DNA from: Forficula auricularia
Taxonomy: Eukaryota > Arthropoda > Insecta > Dermaptera > Forficulidae
Assembly (NCBI GenBank): GCA_024734495.1
Contig: JALMQS010000225.1
Coordinates: 13,111,573 to 13,175,572, forward strand
DNA length: 64,000 nt
Direction: 5' to 3'
Part shown: positions 32,921-44,640 of the stretch, piece by piece
Position numbering within the stretch: position 1 is the first letter of the stretch
Layout: the number at the start of each line of letters is the position of its first letter
Program-made: the position numbers and the translations under genes
Notes under the pieces: model-generated
Seen by the model: only the letters and a program-made list of their open reading frames with translations
Told to the model about the DNA's origin: nothing
The model's database searches: none

Positions 32921-33072
32921 TAATGAATAGGCTAAGGGGCCAGTTATGGGAAAGAAACGTTGAAATAAAAGCCAACTTCTATTTAATACTTTATTTTGGG
33001 CAGACGTAATCGATATTTTACAACATTTCGAGCGCTACACCGCTGCTCTTCATCAGTTCACGTCAACTGGAA
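32921..33072 (-). mobile_element. Penelope-like element, short 3' copy
   Basis: The 11-bp duplication AAAGTTTATTT flanks it (32910-32920, 33073-33083). 152 bp, containing only the terminal repeat with a hammerhead. Confidence 0.75.
33015..33068 (-). ncRNA. Hammerhead-ribozyme motif
   Basis: Minus strand CTGATGA (33050-33056), stem II GAGC/GCTC (extendable), GAAA (33026-33029), then TGTT. Stem I is short. Confidence 0.65.
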
Positions 33073-33558
33073 AAAGTTTATTTATATCTAGGAGGAAACT
33101 AAACGGCGCTATTGTTTGTCGACTTAGAACATGCTTTCAAGGGTATTTCAAGGTCAAGTTCTGTTTTTTAAATGGAAACCTGTAATTTTCTTTACATATC
33201 CATAATCTAAAAAAACAACTGAACAACTTTCATTAGAATTATTTTTTATACGACATCAAATAAACAAAATACATGAATCAATTAAATCTCAAAAAGAAAT
33301 CTTAATGATTATTTTGAACAATTATTTAACTTAATTATCAAATAATAATGATTAAATGATTAATTATTAAATAAATATTTATTAAATTGAGTCACAACAA
33401 TGAAAATAAATGTTTATGATGATATTAAAACTTCATTATACACAGATTTAAGAGATTATTTTCTTCTTAATAGAACTACTTAAAATTCTTAAGTTTAAAA
33501 AAGTTTATTTCTCGTGTCAATCCAGTGGATAGTTATATTGTATTAGCATAATAAAAAT

Positions 33559-33862
33559 GGAGCATTTTTTTGTTAAAGACAGAATTGAAATGGTCTTAAT
33601 TTATGTTGAATTTGGATGAAGTGTAATGGGGGCCGAGCGTTTTCCTGATAAGAATACACCCTCACAAGCTTCATTTCATCGTGTTATAAATCTGTTAAAA
33701 AAAATATCAAGAAATATAAAGGATATGAAGAAACTGAAACAGACCAAAATAACGAAATTGAAACTGGAATTCATCCAGAAGACTTACAATACACTCTGGA
33801 ATATCTCAGAACAGTGTCGTAAAATTATTAAATTATTAATTATTATTAAATTATTTATTTAA
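33559..33862 (+). pseudogene. Helix-turn-helix-like transposon relic
   Basis: From an ATG at 33559 the frame reads MEHFFVKDRIEMVLIYVEF, a stop, then FPDKNTPSQASFHRVINLLKK and a Lys-rich tail to TAA near 33862. The pattern (F..ED.I.M.LIYGE...FP.R..PS..SF.R.VK.L) resembles the N-terminal HTH domain (DUF4817 type) of arthropod transposon proteins. No catalytic domain follows. Parallel relics exist at 24704 and 40308. Family call is from memory of the pattern and is tentative. Confidence 0.45.
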
Positions 33863-34225
33863 TAATTAAATATTTGATCATTATTTTATGATAATTAAGT
33901 TGAATGATTGTTAAAAATAATTATTTTTTTGAGATCTAATTGATTTAATATTTTTTTTTATTTGATGTCGTGTAAAAGATTAGTTCTAATGAAAGTTGTT
34001 CATGTTTTTTTTTTTAGATTAAGAATATGTACAGAAACATATACATTTCCATTTAAAAAACATAACCTGAACTCGAAATGCCCTTGAAAGCTTGTTCTAG
34101 GTTGATAAACACTAGCGTAGTTTTGTTTCCCCTCGATATAAATTTATTTGAAACTTTTTTTCATTTAATGCACTGTTTTTGAGTTATAAGACTGTCTGTC
34201 TCAGGATAAAAAACTCACCCTGTAT

Positions 34226-34769
34226 ATGTATATAAGAATTGCTCTTTTAATACACACAGATACCCACCCGTTTGGTATTCTTATCTGACCTCTAGGGTCA
34301 ACGCTGGAATCTTTTAATATCCCTGTGGACTTTTATTTTCCCGTTAATCAAGCGATTAGAGAAAAAATCTAATAAATGACCATTTTTACCTTTCAAGAAT
34401 GTCTTCCTCATGTTGATTAAGAGAAAACGAAGTGGAAGTGCTACTGGACAGACAGACAAGCGATCTCGAAATGAAGCCAATTATTCATTAAGACCAAGAA
34501 GAAGAACACTTGGGGTGGGCGTTGGCGTGGGGGATGACCCCTACGCTACCCCTGACCCTGTTCTATTAGAAACTATAATAGGTATAGAGGGAATTGTCAG
34601 TACAAGAAAAATCTAACAAATAATTGAGAAAGGTAGGCTTCTTATAACACGGTAATTGCGTTAGAGTAAAATATCGTGTTAGATAAAACCATATTATCCG
34701 AATTTAGCATTGCATAAAAAATTATGCATTGTCGAGTGCTTATGAGTCACCCTAATTTAATTTTGACTT
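34226..34769. other. Intergenic; unrecognised 68-codon frame
   Basis: 'aagaattgctcttttaatac' at 34232 resembles a Helitron-like 5' end (minus strand). An open frame at 34410-34616 is Arg/Ser-rich with a GVGVGVGDD stretch and no family I can name. Confidence 0.4.
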
Positions 34770-35425
34770 TACCATACAGGGTATGGTCAAGTATTGTAAT
34801 CGTGCTGAAAAAAGTGTTTTTTTTTTCTTCTTTTTTTCAAAATATCTCAAAAACAACTGAAACTATTTTGATTAAAAAAATTGAGCGAAACTATGACATT
34901 TTGGTCTACAAAAAAGCTCTAATAAGTGAACATAGAAAAAATTATATTTTAACTATTTTGTCAAAATGTCTGTTAGACAGTGCGTTACCAAATTTTTGTG
35001 GACGAGCTAGCTCAAAAACTAGTTTGGGTGCATTAAGATTAAGAGCTGATTAGATTTTGGAGCAAAATTAAATGGGGGAGTGGGGGATAAAATTTAAATT
35101 TATAATATTTTCAAACTAAAAAAAAAAACAAAAAAAATGAAATATACTATAAAATGAACCTATAATAATGAAAATATTTTTTTTCTGGCGCCAAAATTAG
35201 GGTGGAGGGTCAAAAAATAAAAATCTAGGCCATTTGAGAAAACTCAACCAAATTTTGTATACATAATCAGTGGGCCCCCAGAACACTAAAAATGAAAAAA
35301 CAAACCGCCCAAAATGACGGCGGGGGGGGGGAGGCATAGGTCAAAATATGAAAATCTAGGCCCTTGTACCAAACTCAACCAGAAGTGTATGGTAAAGTCA
35401 AGTAGATGGCCACATCAGAACGTGT
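34770..35425 (+). repeat. Family H repeat, near full copy
   Basis: Same order as 10552-11260, including three G-rich modules and 'ccacatcagaacgtgtg' at the end. The hairpin 'accatacagggtatggt' marks the start. Confidence 0.75.
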
Positions 35426-35467
35426 GTTTTTTTTTTAATTTCCAAAATATTTTAACCAATTAACTTA

Positions 35468-35712
35468 GAAAATCATAAGATGATGTCATCTATTAAATCC
35501 GATGGAATGGAATATTTTTAATTATACATATGTCATAAGGGTGGTTTTTCAACCTCTCGGGAATCGAACCCAAGTTCCAGTAACAGCAATCCGGGCCATT
35601 TCCGAGGGGGTGAAAAACAACCCTTCTGACATATGATTAAAAACATTCCATTCCATCGGATTTGATAGATGACACCATCTTATGATTTTCTAAGAAAATT
35701 TGAATCTATTAC
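35468..35712. repeat. Head-to-head tRNA-like SINE palindrome, degraded
   Basis: Matches the arms of 31485-31775 ('tcataagatg', 'ccgatggaatggaata', 'cagtaacagcaatccgggcc') but the right half has lost its tRNA-like core. Confidence 0.6.
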
Positions 35713-35809
35713 TATCGGGAAATTGAAATCTTTCATATTATACAATTAAATTACCTTGTATAGTAAAAACTCTGCTATTCTCGGCAAAACAAAATATCTT
35801 CAATTAAAA

Positions 35810-36055
35810 ATAGAATGTTTAATTGAGCTCAGATAGACCGTGGATTGTTTTGTTTATGTTTGATGACGTAATAAATGCAATTTGATAATTGTGAAAATAT
35901 TATTATTTGTTTGCAAAATTGATTTAAAATTATTTATTGTATATTTTAATGAAATATTTGGTCTATCCAATGCAATTTTCAGCAGAAAAAAGTTTAAAAA
36001 CAAAAATATTAAGATTTTTTTTATTTTTGTTAAGAAATGTAATAATTATAATGTA
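35810..36055 (+). repeat. Dispersed repeat, copy of 32.47-32.77 kb
   Basis: See 32470-32770; plus-strand orientation. Confidence 0.6.
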
Positions 36056-36057
36056 TT

Positions 36058-36119
36058 TCAAGTCTCGTCCTTCAATTATTACTATGGTACTTCTTAGTAT
36101 TAATTTCGGACGAGACTTT
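36058..36119. repeat. Short inverted repeat
   Basis: 'aagtctcgtcc' and 'ggacgagactt' bound 40 bases of AT-rich loop. Confidence 0.6.
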
Positions 36120-36171
36120 CATATAATTACAATCGAACTTCACTTACGGGTAAGTTCGTTTGACTTACAAT

Positions 36172-36455
36172 CAAGGGCGGATCCAGGGGGGCGGAGGGGC
36201 GATCGCCCCCCCCCCCATAGAGGCCCGTGCCTGGCAAAAAAATTTGTGAAAAAACGATTATTTTTAAAAAATTTTAAAATTGAAAATAAAGTTCTATGTA
36301 TGTGTGTGTGTGGGGGGCGGCGTCTCTGACCCCCCCCCCCGCTTGGACAATTCGATCGCGACACACTTTCGAGATAAAAAGTAGGTCTTATATACATCGG
36401 GCACCTTATATACATTCACCCCCCCCCCCATAAAAAATTCCTGGATCCGCCCTTG
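36172..36455. mobile_element. hAT MITE with poly-G/C tracts
   Basis: Perfect 8-bp duplication CTTACAAT (36164-36171, 36456-36463) and inverted ends CAAGGGCGGATCCAG. The inside has several runs of 8-13 G or C. 284 bp, no coding capacity. An older relative, internally related ('cgcgacacactttcgagata'), sits inverted at 44.93-45.39 kb. Confidence 0.92.
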
Positions 36456-37847
36456 CTTACAATTAATTCTTCATAAAAGCTAAATTATACAAACGATTTC
36501 TGCCCTGTGTGATCTTATCTAAATTCCATCATTCTTCCAATTTTTGATCATCAAATTAGAAATTAAGGCCATTTACAATCGAAAAACGTAATTTGTTTTA
36601 TTATACTTCCATGAACTATATGTATATACACAAAGAGAAACAAGGAGAAGAAGTTGTTCTCTGCTTGATGCAAATAAACACATATATATCGAAATTATAT
36701 ATCTGTATATATATATTATATATTGTTTGAGACTATAGTTTCGAAGACTTGGTCTTCATTATCTTTAACTGGCTCGTAGCTAAGTAAAGATCGAAAATTT
36801 TCAATATCCATACGGTATTGACTCCATGAATAATATTTATAATTAAAAAAAGACTGATGATGAAGACCAAGTCTTCCAGAAACTATAGTCTCAAACAAAT
36901 AAATAATATATATACCTATACAGATAAATAATTTCGATATACCGGGTGAGTTTTTTATCTTGAGACAGTCTTATAACTCAAAAACAGTGCATTATATTGA
37001 AAAAAGTTTCAAATAAACGTTTATTTATATCGAGGGGGAAACTAAACTGCGCTATTGTTTGTTGACCTAGAACAAGCTTTCTCGTTTAGTTCTGTTTTTT
37101 AAATGGAAACCTATATTTTTCTTTAAGATACCTTATTCTACAAAAAAACTCAACAACTTTCATAAGAACTATTTTTAATACGACATCAAATAAAGAAAAT
37201 ACATGAGTCAATTAGATCTCAAAAAAATCTTAATAATTATTTTTAACAATTATTTTACTTAATTATCAAATATTAATTAATTAATTAATTATCTTAATTA
37301 TCGAAAAGTCACAACAATGAAAATAAATGTTTATAATGATATAAAATACTCAGATTTAAGAGATTATTTTCTACTTAATAGAACTAGTTAAAATTCTTGA
37401 GTTTAAAAAAGTTTATTTCTCGTGTCAATTAAGTAGATAGTTATATTGTATTACCATAATAAAAATGGAGCATTTTTTGTTGAAGACAGATGTTTCATCA
37501 AGAATGCTTGCAATACACTCTGGAATGTCTCAGAACCGTGTCGAAAAATTATTAAATTATTTATTTAATTTCAAGGAAATATGTTGAAAACCCAATTTGT
37601 TATTTATTAAAATTCTTCCAGAACTTAAGTGACTTGATTTAAATTTTTCGTTAAATTGAAGGGTTGGTTTTTGTCACAAATATAATAAAACAATAATTTT
37701 AATAACTATTTGAATTATTTAATTGATAACTATACAGTTTTGGTCACCACTGGTCGACCATCCTCAGTAGTTATCTCGTTCAAGAACCGGAATTTGAGAA
37801 TTTAAGAATGAATGTTTCATGTGAAATGACAAATTCCGGTTCTTGAA

Positions 37848-37900
37848 CGAGATAACTACTGAGGATGGTCGACCAGTGGTGACCGAAACTGTATAGTTAT
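37848..37900 (+). ncRNA. Hammerhead-ribozyme motif
   Basis: CTGAGGA (37859-37865), stem II GGTCGACC/GGTGACC, GAAA (37885-37888), CTGTA then TAGTT that can pair with AACTA just upstream. The left-arm partner has AAAA in place of GAAA on the minus strand and is probably dead. Confidence 0.78.
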
Positions 37901-37934
37901 CAATTAAATAATTCAAATAGTTATTAAAATTATT

Positions 37935-38122
37935 CATGAAAGAAACAAGAGGTTGTCCTCTGCTTGATGCAAATAAATAAATAAACAAATAAATAATATA
38001 TATACAGATATATCATCTTGAGATATATGTGTATATGTTTATTTGCATCAAGCAGAGGACAACCTCTTTGTTTCTCTGTGAATCAACAACTCTGCTACTC
38101 TCGGCAAAACAAAAACTTTTCA
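37935..38122. mobile_element. Penelope-like palindrome, innermost
   Basis: The 12-bp duplication ATTAAAATTATT (37923-37934, 38123-38134). Two inverted copies of 'gaggttgtcctctgcttgat' (37944 on, and about 38041-38075) around an AT-rich centre. Confidence 0.8.
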
Positions 38123-38600
38123 ATTAAAATTATTGTTTTGTTTTATTTGTGACAGAACCAACCCTTCAATTTAACGAAAAATTATTTATTTAATCATTAT
38201 TATTTGATAATTAAGTTTAATAATTGTTAAAAATAATTATTAAGAAATTGAGATCTAATTGATTCATTTATAAAAAAATAGTTCTTATGAAAGTTGTTCA
38301 GTTTTATTTGTAGATTAAGTAGACATATAGACAAATATAGAGTTCTATTTAAAAACAGAACTTGACATTGAAATATCCTTGAAAGCTTGTTCTACGTCAA
38401 CAAACAATAGCGTGGTTTGGTTTCCCCTCGATATAAATAAACTTTTATTTGAAACTTTTTTCCTCATAATGAACTGTTTTTGAGTTATAGGACTGTCTCA
38501 AGATAAAAAACTCACCCGGTATATGTGTGTATGTTTATTTGCATCAAGCAGAGGACAACCTCTTTGTTTCTCTTTGTGAATCAACAACTCTGCTACTCTC

Positions 38601-39372
38601 GGCAAAACAAAAACTTTTCAATTTTATGTATATATATTTCATATTTTTCAAATTGTCACTTAATAAAGGGATAATTTCTACTAAAACGTTTTGATTTTTT
38701 ATTAAACGATTTTCGATTGTTTTTATAAAGAATATAGCATTTATTTGAATATATTTAATAATTCTAAATAAAACTTTGATCATCCATAGTTCTATAAGAT
38801 ATTTAAATTTTATTTATGTTCCTATAATTTTTTGTATAAAATAACTTTTCCAACAATTTCGAAAAGTTTTTTTACCCGGAATAATTAAGTACCTACCAAT
38901 ACTTATATATAAATGTAAAAAAGAAAAACCGAGTGTTAATTTTTACCTAATATAAATATTACATTAGTATTATAAATATATATTTAGTATATTATCTGTA
39001 TTTATTTATAATTTCCTCTATCTGTTTCACAATACAATTACATATTTTCCTAAAAAAAAGATATTATTATATATATATTATATATAAATGTTTTCTAAAA
39101 ATTTAAAAATCCAAAAATATTCTTCTAATTGAAAAAAACCCATTAAATTAATCAAAAATAAAGAACCAACTGTATTTATCATTTGTAGTATAAAAAGTAT
39201 GAGAACAAACTGATGTTTTTATAACTATAGTGTATTTTTCCACGTTAGACCTATTTAATTCAACTTTTCTAATATTTCTACAACTTTTCGGTATCTTTGT
39301 TTTTCTTTTATGTGACTTCGAGAACAAAGCCCCCAATTTGTCAAATACTTTGCGATTAATATTTTTTATTTA
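38601..39372. other. Intergenic, AT-rich
   Basis: A degraded hammerhead-like string (AATAAAGGG...AAAACG) at 38652-38685 suggests an old PLE end. Otherwise nothing recognised. Confidence 0.4.
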
Positions 39373-39926
39373 TATAACGGGTGAGTTTTTTTATCTTAAG
39401 ACAGTCATATAACTCAAAAACAGTGCATTATATGGAAAAAGTTTCAAATAAAAGTTTAGTTATATTAAGGAGGAAACTAAACTGCGCTATTGTTTGGTGA
39501 GGTAGAACAAGCTTTCAAGGGTATTTCAGGGTTAACTTCTGTTTTTTAAATGTAACTCTATATTTTCCGTTGAGTCTACTTAATATACAAGAAAAATTGA
39601 ACAGCTTTCATAGGAACTATTTTTTTATACGACATCAAATAGACAAAATACATGAATCAATTTGACTTCATAAAAAATCTTAATATGTAATTATTATTAA
39701 CAATTATTCAACTTAATTATCAAATAATAATGATTAAATAATTAATTAATAAATAAATATTTATTAAATCGAAAAGTCACAACAATGAAAATAAGTGTTT
39801 ATAATGATCTTAAAACTTCATTATACACAGATTTAAGAGATTATTTTCTACTTAATAGAACTACTTACAATTTTTGAGTTTAAATAAGTTTATTTCTAGT
39901 CTCAATCCAGTAGATAGTAGTTATAT

Positions 39927-40280
39927 AATTAAGTAATGGAGAGGATTCAGCCAATGGGTAGCCTCTGCTGAATAAAAACTCCCAATTATGGAAAACGTTT
40001 CGGCTTTAATTAAATAATGCCATCATCAGTTCCTAAGAGAGTATTAGCGACACAATTAATTTTATAAATAAATTGTCCGCAGGCAGAGTTGTTGTGGATT
40101 TTATCATAATATACAAAATTATATGAATTACAAAATGGTACATAAATCTTGGTGTGCTCTCACTTGATATACGCAACGTCTCAAGTACAAATATCAAGCA
40201 AATATCAGCAGAGGCTACCCATTGGCTGAAACCCTCTCCATTACTTAATTATATACATATACAGCCATCAAAATTGTATC
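39927..40280 (-). mobile_element. Penelope-like element with ~46-bp inverted ends
   Basis: The 14-bp duplication GATAGTAGTTATAT flanks it (39913-39926, 40281-40294). Ends 'taattaagtaatggagagg...' and the inverse at 40205-40255. A distinct hammerhead subfamily. Confidence 0.8.
39983..40042 (-). ncRNA. Hammerhead-ribozyme motif
   Basis: Minus strand CTGATGA (40023-40029), stem II TGGC/GCC with a 14-base loop, GAAA (39998-40001), CGTT, then stem I TTCC/GGAA extended by TAA/TTA after a bulge. All core residues intact. Confidence 0.8.
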
Positions 40281-40307
40281 GATAGTAGTTATATTGTATT
40301 ACTATAA

Positions 40308-40638
40308 TATAAAGGGAGCATTTTTTGTTGAATACAGAATTGAAATGGTTTTAATTTATGGTGAATGGTGGAAGAGGTGTTATGGGGTTGCCATTGAAAA
40401 TGATGCCGAACATTTTCCTGATAGAAATACACCCTCCCAAGCTTCATTTTACCGTATTGTAAAACTGTTTAAAAGAAATAAAACAGGAAATGTAAAGGCT
40501 ACGAAGAAACTGGAACTGGCCAAAATAAGGAAATTGGAACTGGAATTCATCCAGAACACTTGCGATACACTCTGGAATGTCTCAGAACAGTGTCGAAAAA
40601 TTGTTAAATTATTAATTATTGTTAAATTATTTATTTAA
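40308..40638 (+). pseudogene. Helix-turn-helix-like transposon relic, best copy
   Basis: The longest readable version of the relic in this inverted-repeat family: AFFVEYRIEMVLIYGEWWKR, then AIENDAEHFPDRNTPSQASF and YRIVKLFKRNKTGNVKATKK, then a Lys/Leu-rich tail ending at TAA 40636-40638. Open for 114 codons without a matching start context. Its first ~70 residues fit a small DNA-binding HTH domain of arthropod transposons (DUF4817-like). There is no DDE catalytic region, so the family is probably non-autonomous. Confidence 0.45.
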
Positions 40639-41039
40639 TTATTAATTATTTAATCATTATTATTTGATAATTGAGTTGAATCATTGTTAAAAATAATTAT
40701 TAAGATTTTTTTTGAGATCTGATTGATTCATGTATTTTGTTTATTTGATGTCGTATAAAAAAATAGTTCTTATGAAAGTTGCTCAATTTTTTTTTTTTGT
40801 AGATTAAGTAGACGCAACGAAAAATATAGGGTTCCATTTGAAAAACAGAGGTTGATCTTGAAATGCGGTTGAAAGCTTGTTCTGAGTCAACAAATAATAG
40901 CGTAGTTTATTTTCCCCCTTGATATAAATAAACTTTTATTTGCAACTTTTTTCTATGTAATGCATTGTTTTTGAGTTGTATGACTGTCTCAAGATAAAAA
41001 ACTCTATATATATATACGTGTGTGTGAATTTGTATAAAT

Positions 41040-41130
41040 TGCTATAGGGGTCAGAATATAACCGCTTAAATTTTTTGCCCGGTTTGAACCCGGGTCTCCT
41101 GATACGTAGATAACCTGACCTCCCCTTTTT
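41040..41130 (-). repeat. tRNA-like SINE fragment
   Basis: Plus-strand 'cccggtttgaacccgggt' (41078-41095) is the T-arm/B-box of a tRNA-like sequence read on the minus strand. The rest of the cloverleaf is not convincing. Confidence 0.45.
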
Positions 41131-41215
41131 CGGCTTCTAATGGGTTAACGTAATATTGTTTTATATATGTATATTTCTAATTGAAATATCCATGATCAAA
41201 TCAAAATTTAATAGT

Positions 41216-42945
41216 CCAGTCAAATTGTGCCCGAATGGGCCCCTATGGGGAAAGTTTTGGGGTAGTTTGATTTTTTGCATATATATGTTTTTTGGGGCAC
41301 TGAATCCAAACCAAAATTTCGTGACCAAAAATTGTTGATACAATAACTATAATTTTAATTCGAATAGATCTAAATTTCATTTGTAAGAATGTTTACCGTA
41401 GTCCTGACTTGTAGACGCTTTGAAGAGATGGGTCGTGCATGGAGTATATCGAAACGAACTAAAGAGAAGAGAATTTTGATTTGGCTCGACAATTAAATTA
41501 AATTACGATGGACACCGATTATTTACAACAAGGTATACCTAGTCGTTTGAAAAACAGCGTAAGTTTAACGGTCCACAGTACGTATGATGAAAAAAAGAAA
41601 CCCTATCAAAAACCTACATATGTACCTAAGAGAAACCCCACCATGCTGCTTTCCAAGAATCTCACCCCTTTCCCAACAGACTAGGATCATATAATCGGTT
41701 TCCAAATGAAAGACTTTTCTAATATAGTCTTTCGACAAATGTTGAAATTACACACACTCACTCAGATAGAGGATATGATCTATAGTATATCTCGGGTATC
41801 TGATGCACAGTCAAGCGATATCCTCTAGAATGCTGGAGATCTCTAGTTGTCTGTCCGGGCAACCCTTCAACCCGGCACATTCGCGCTACACGTTGAGGGT
41901 TCTTAAAACTAGCGAAAACAACACACCTACGCCAGACTATACATCCGAGTAATACACTTGACATTGCATCCTATACCCAAGACAGTCGGCAATTTCAATA
42001 ACTAAAAAAACATGAAAATTTCCATTTTTTGGCGGGTTTTTGTTTATAACTCGAAAACTATCAACTTTTCGTAAACAACCTTCCAATTCAAAATGAAAGT
42101 TCTCAAAGTTTTCTACAAATTTCATTTTTATGTTTTTTCTCCGACCAACCGTTCGGGCTCAAACGCAAAATCCAAGTTTTCGACCTCTGCCCCCGGATCA
42201 CCCAAGAACTCGCACTTTTTTCGATATTTTCCCATTTTGACCATGAAGAAGCACGTTTTCGACAAAGACCATTCTATACATTTTTAAACTAGATTAAATT
42301 TGCTACAATTAAAACAAAGTTTCATCTTAATTGGATAAATGGTAATCCGTGCCGCAATGAGGTTGAAGTTTTGAAAAACTGCGATTTTTTGCAAATTTAA
42401 TCTAGTTTTAATCAATGAATCTAGTTTTAATCAATAAAATTCCCAATAAATAGTGATTATCTTTTGTCCTTGTGTGAGTGCAGTGAAAAAGTTGTGATGG
42501 CTCTTCAGAGATTTGTACTAAGGGCTAGTGTAAATATTTAAAATTATAAAATAATACAAAGAATGTGATTGGCTAAATGGTTCTGACCAAAAGCCAAGAA
42601 GGAGGAAAAAAACTTCTCCCTTAAAAAAAAAAATCTAGTTTAAAATGTATAAAGTGGTCTTTGTCGAGGATGTGCCCCTTCATGGTCAAAATGGGAGGGA
42701 ATCGAGGAAAGTGCTAGTTTGGATTTTGAGCTTGAGCCCGAAAAAAACATAAATAATGAAATTTGTAGGAAATTTTATGAACTTTCATTTTGAATAGAAA
42801 GGTTGTTTACGAAGGGTTGATTGTTTTCGAGTTATAAGCGAAGAACCGCCAAAAAATGGAAATTTATAAAAAAACAACAACATATATATGCAAAAAATCA
42901 GAACTAGCCCAAAATTTTCCTGATAAAAACACAATTTGACTGGAT
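41216..42945. mobile_element. Foldback element with an insertion in its left arm
   Basis: Outer ends 'ccagtcaaattgtg' (41216) and the inverse (42930-42945) mirror each other, followed by 'ttttttgcatatatatg'. The arms resume as inverse copies between 42010-42290 and 42640-42870 ('ccattttttggcgg' / 'ccgccaaaaaatgg'). About 700 bp (41300-42000) have no mirror partner and appear inserted. Confidence 0.65.
41500..41850 (+). pseudogene. Unrecognised coding-like relic
   Basis: One plus-strand frame reads from ATG 41510: MDTDYLQQGIPSRLKNSV, then DEKKKPYQKPTYVPKRNPTM, a stop at 41681-41683, then an open run with FRQMLKLHTLTQIEDMI to about 41825. Codon usage is more protein-like than in the flanks. 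I cannot assign a family: it could be a processed gene piece or part of a large element. It lies in the unpaired insert of the foldback element. Confidence 0.3.
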
Positions 42946-44239
42946 TATAATTACAGATACACGCATTGTTAACAAAATAAAGAGTGCTCTATTTAGTAGT
43001 GTTTCGAAATGCTTGAATTGTTTTTACGAATATAATTTAGTCTCTCATTTGGAGATAGAGTGATCTCTGGGTCAAAATTTTGCAAAAATTGTATTTCATT
43101 CATTATCGCCTTTGCGGCGACCTTAGAGGTTTGGCGCCCTCGACCTTATGCCCTCAGTGGCCTGTTCACAAATACCTTCACCTCTGATCCAATTATCGAA
43201 CATTCCATCCAGTTTTATGTTTCATTACCATTAAATAAATAAATATAATCCGGAATAAAAATTGTTTCCTACCCGAGGGACGCCATCCCCCATATAATAT
43301 ATTGATAGAATGTTTGATGTGGTTCTATACAAATATTTTGATTGATATTTGTATTTGAAATAAATACGTGATTAGTCTTTTGCTCTACTAGATCTCATCA
43401 GCTAATCCATTAATTGAATACCCATTCATATTAGTTATTTATTATTAAAAATTACATCATTGATTTCTCGTACTTTTATACGCATATACCGACCTACCTG
43501 TTTTCATATTTTGTATATATACCTACCAATATTTTTATTGATAATCACTCAAATGAAAAAAGATAAAATAATAAACAAAAATTAATGGTTGGATTGTGAA
43601 TAAAATATTAAAGATGTCATCAAACAATTTGAATATGCCAATGCATTCATTCGGCAATTGTAATTAAGAATAGCTTTATGATGTTTGAGAAAATCATATT
43701 AAAATACAAAAATGAACCAAATTTGTTTTGTAAGTAATTATGTCTTCTTTTTGAGAAATATATTTATTTACTTATGGGAAAGAAAAAAAAACATATTCGG
43801 GATATATATATATAATTATATATATATATTATTGAATTGTTTACATGGAATAATATTCTTTGAACTGTTTATTTATTTATATTTATTTTTAATCGATTTC
43901 AAAAAAGAAGGATCTTCTTGATTTGGTCGTGGTATGTAATATATTTTTCATATTAATTTATTTATTTTTCTTGAAACTATTTTACATTAAATATTCTTTT
44001 TAGAAGCTGATTAGAAATACTAAGAAAAATATGCCTAGAATTGCAGTTTACCCTCTTCCCTATAAATTATGGAATTTTATATTTCCTGAGGTATTAATTT
44101 AAAATTATTTATTTTCATTACAAAAAATAAAAATTAATTAATTACAATAATAATTTGTTTTATCTTAAGCTATATTTAAGCTTAACCCGTTTTGACCGGG
44201 ACTCTCGAGGTTTGAAGATATGGTCACATTTCAGTACGT
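42946..44239. other. Intergenic, AT-rich
   Basis: A less AT-rich patch at 43080-43210 gives a 60-codon frame without motifs. Nothing else recognised. Confidence 0.35.
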
Positions 44240-44640
44240 TTGTCAATTAGTCCCGATTATTTGAAAAAAATTAATAAGTTCGGAATATACTATATATATA
44301 TCGAAATCACAAATTGCAGCTCGGGTATACTAAATTGTATGGAATTTTTTAACAACAAAGAAAGTTCTTGTTAGTGATTAATATTAATAGCTTTTTGCTA
44401 ATAAGTTATATTCAGTTAAGAGTAATTAAAAATTATCACTACATAATTATTGTTTTTGTTAAACAATCAACTGTTAGCCTTTTTGAATCAAAAGTACTAC
44501 CTGCTTTTCTGAATATACTTCTCTATTTCTAAAATTTCATAGAAGGCGCTCAATTTTTGTTTTTCTATGAGCAGAAGGTTTATTTTCGAAAAAATATTAA
44601 TATTCAAGTTAGTAAATGTTATGAGAGAAATTAAAAAAAA
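44240..44640 (+). repeat. Dispersed repeat, copy of 54.1-54.7 kb
   Basis: Shares 'tcagttaagagta', 'tagcctttttgaa', 'gctgaatatact'-like and 'tctatttctaaaat' blocks with 54130-54650, where a SINE interrupts it. Confidence 0.6.

Larger units (their letters stand above)
32831..34225 (+). mobile_element. 1.25-kb inverted-repeat element, copy 2, with PLE insert
   Basis: Ends 'accggatgagtttttttatc' and the inverse near 34200-34225. Same layout as 24153-25393. A PLE fragment interrupts the left inverted repeat. Confidence 0.75.
37570..38178 (+). mobile_element. Penelope-like palindrome inside copy 3
   Basis: A ~16-bp duplication AAATTATTTATTTAAT flanks it (37554-37569, 38179-38194). It consists of two inverted terminal repeats almost touching (37645-37800 and 37820-37934 plus 38135-38178) with no protein left. 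Same subfamily as 22642-23722. Interrupted by another PLE at 37935-38122. Confidence 0.8.
36939..38523 (+). mobile_element. 1.25-kb inverted-repeat element, copy 3
   Basis: Ends 'accgggtgagttttttatct' and the inverse at 38495-38520, placed in a TATA-like site of the outer PLE. The interior relic frame is mostly deleted, and a PLE is inserted at 37570-38178. Confidence 0.78.
36635..38600. mobile_element. Penelope-like palindrome, outermost of a four-level nest
   Basis: Left arm 36635-36750 ('ctctgcttgatgcaaataaa', hammerhead remnant) and right arm 36850-36938 plus 38524-38600 (inverse of the same) are one inverted-repeat PLE. Its right arm is split by a 1.6-kb inverted-repeat element. The right-arm hammerhead (36864-36895) has a two-base insertion between stem II and GAAA. 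Confidence 0.75.
39373..41005 (+). mobile_element. 1.25-kb inverted-repeat element, copy 4, with PLE insert
   Basis: Ends near 39376 ('aacgggtgagtttttttatc') and 41005. It holds the best relic frame of the family and a PLE at 39927-40280. Confidence 0.78.
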
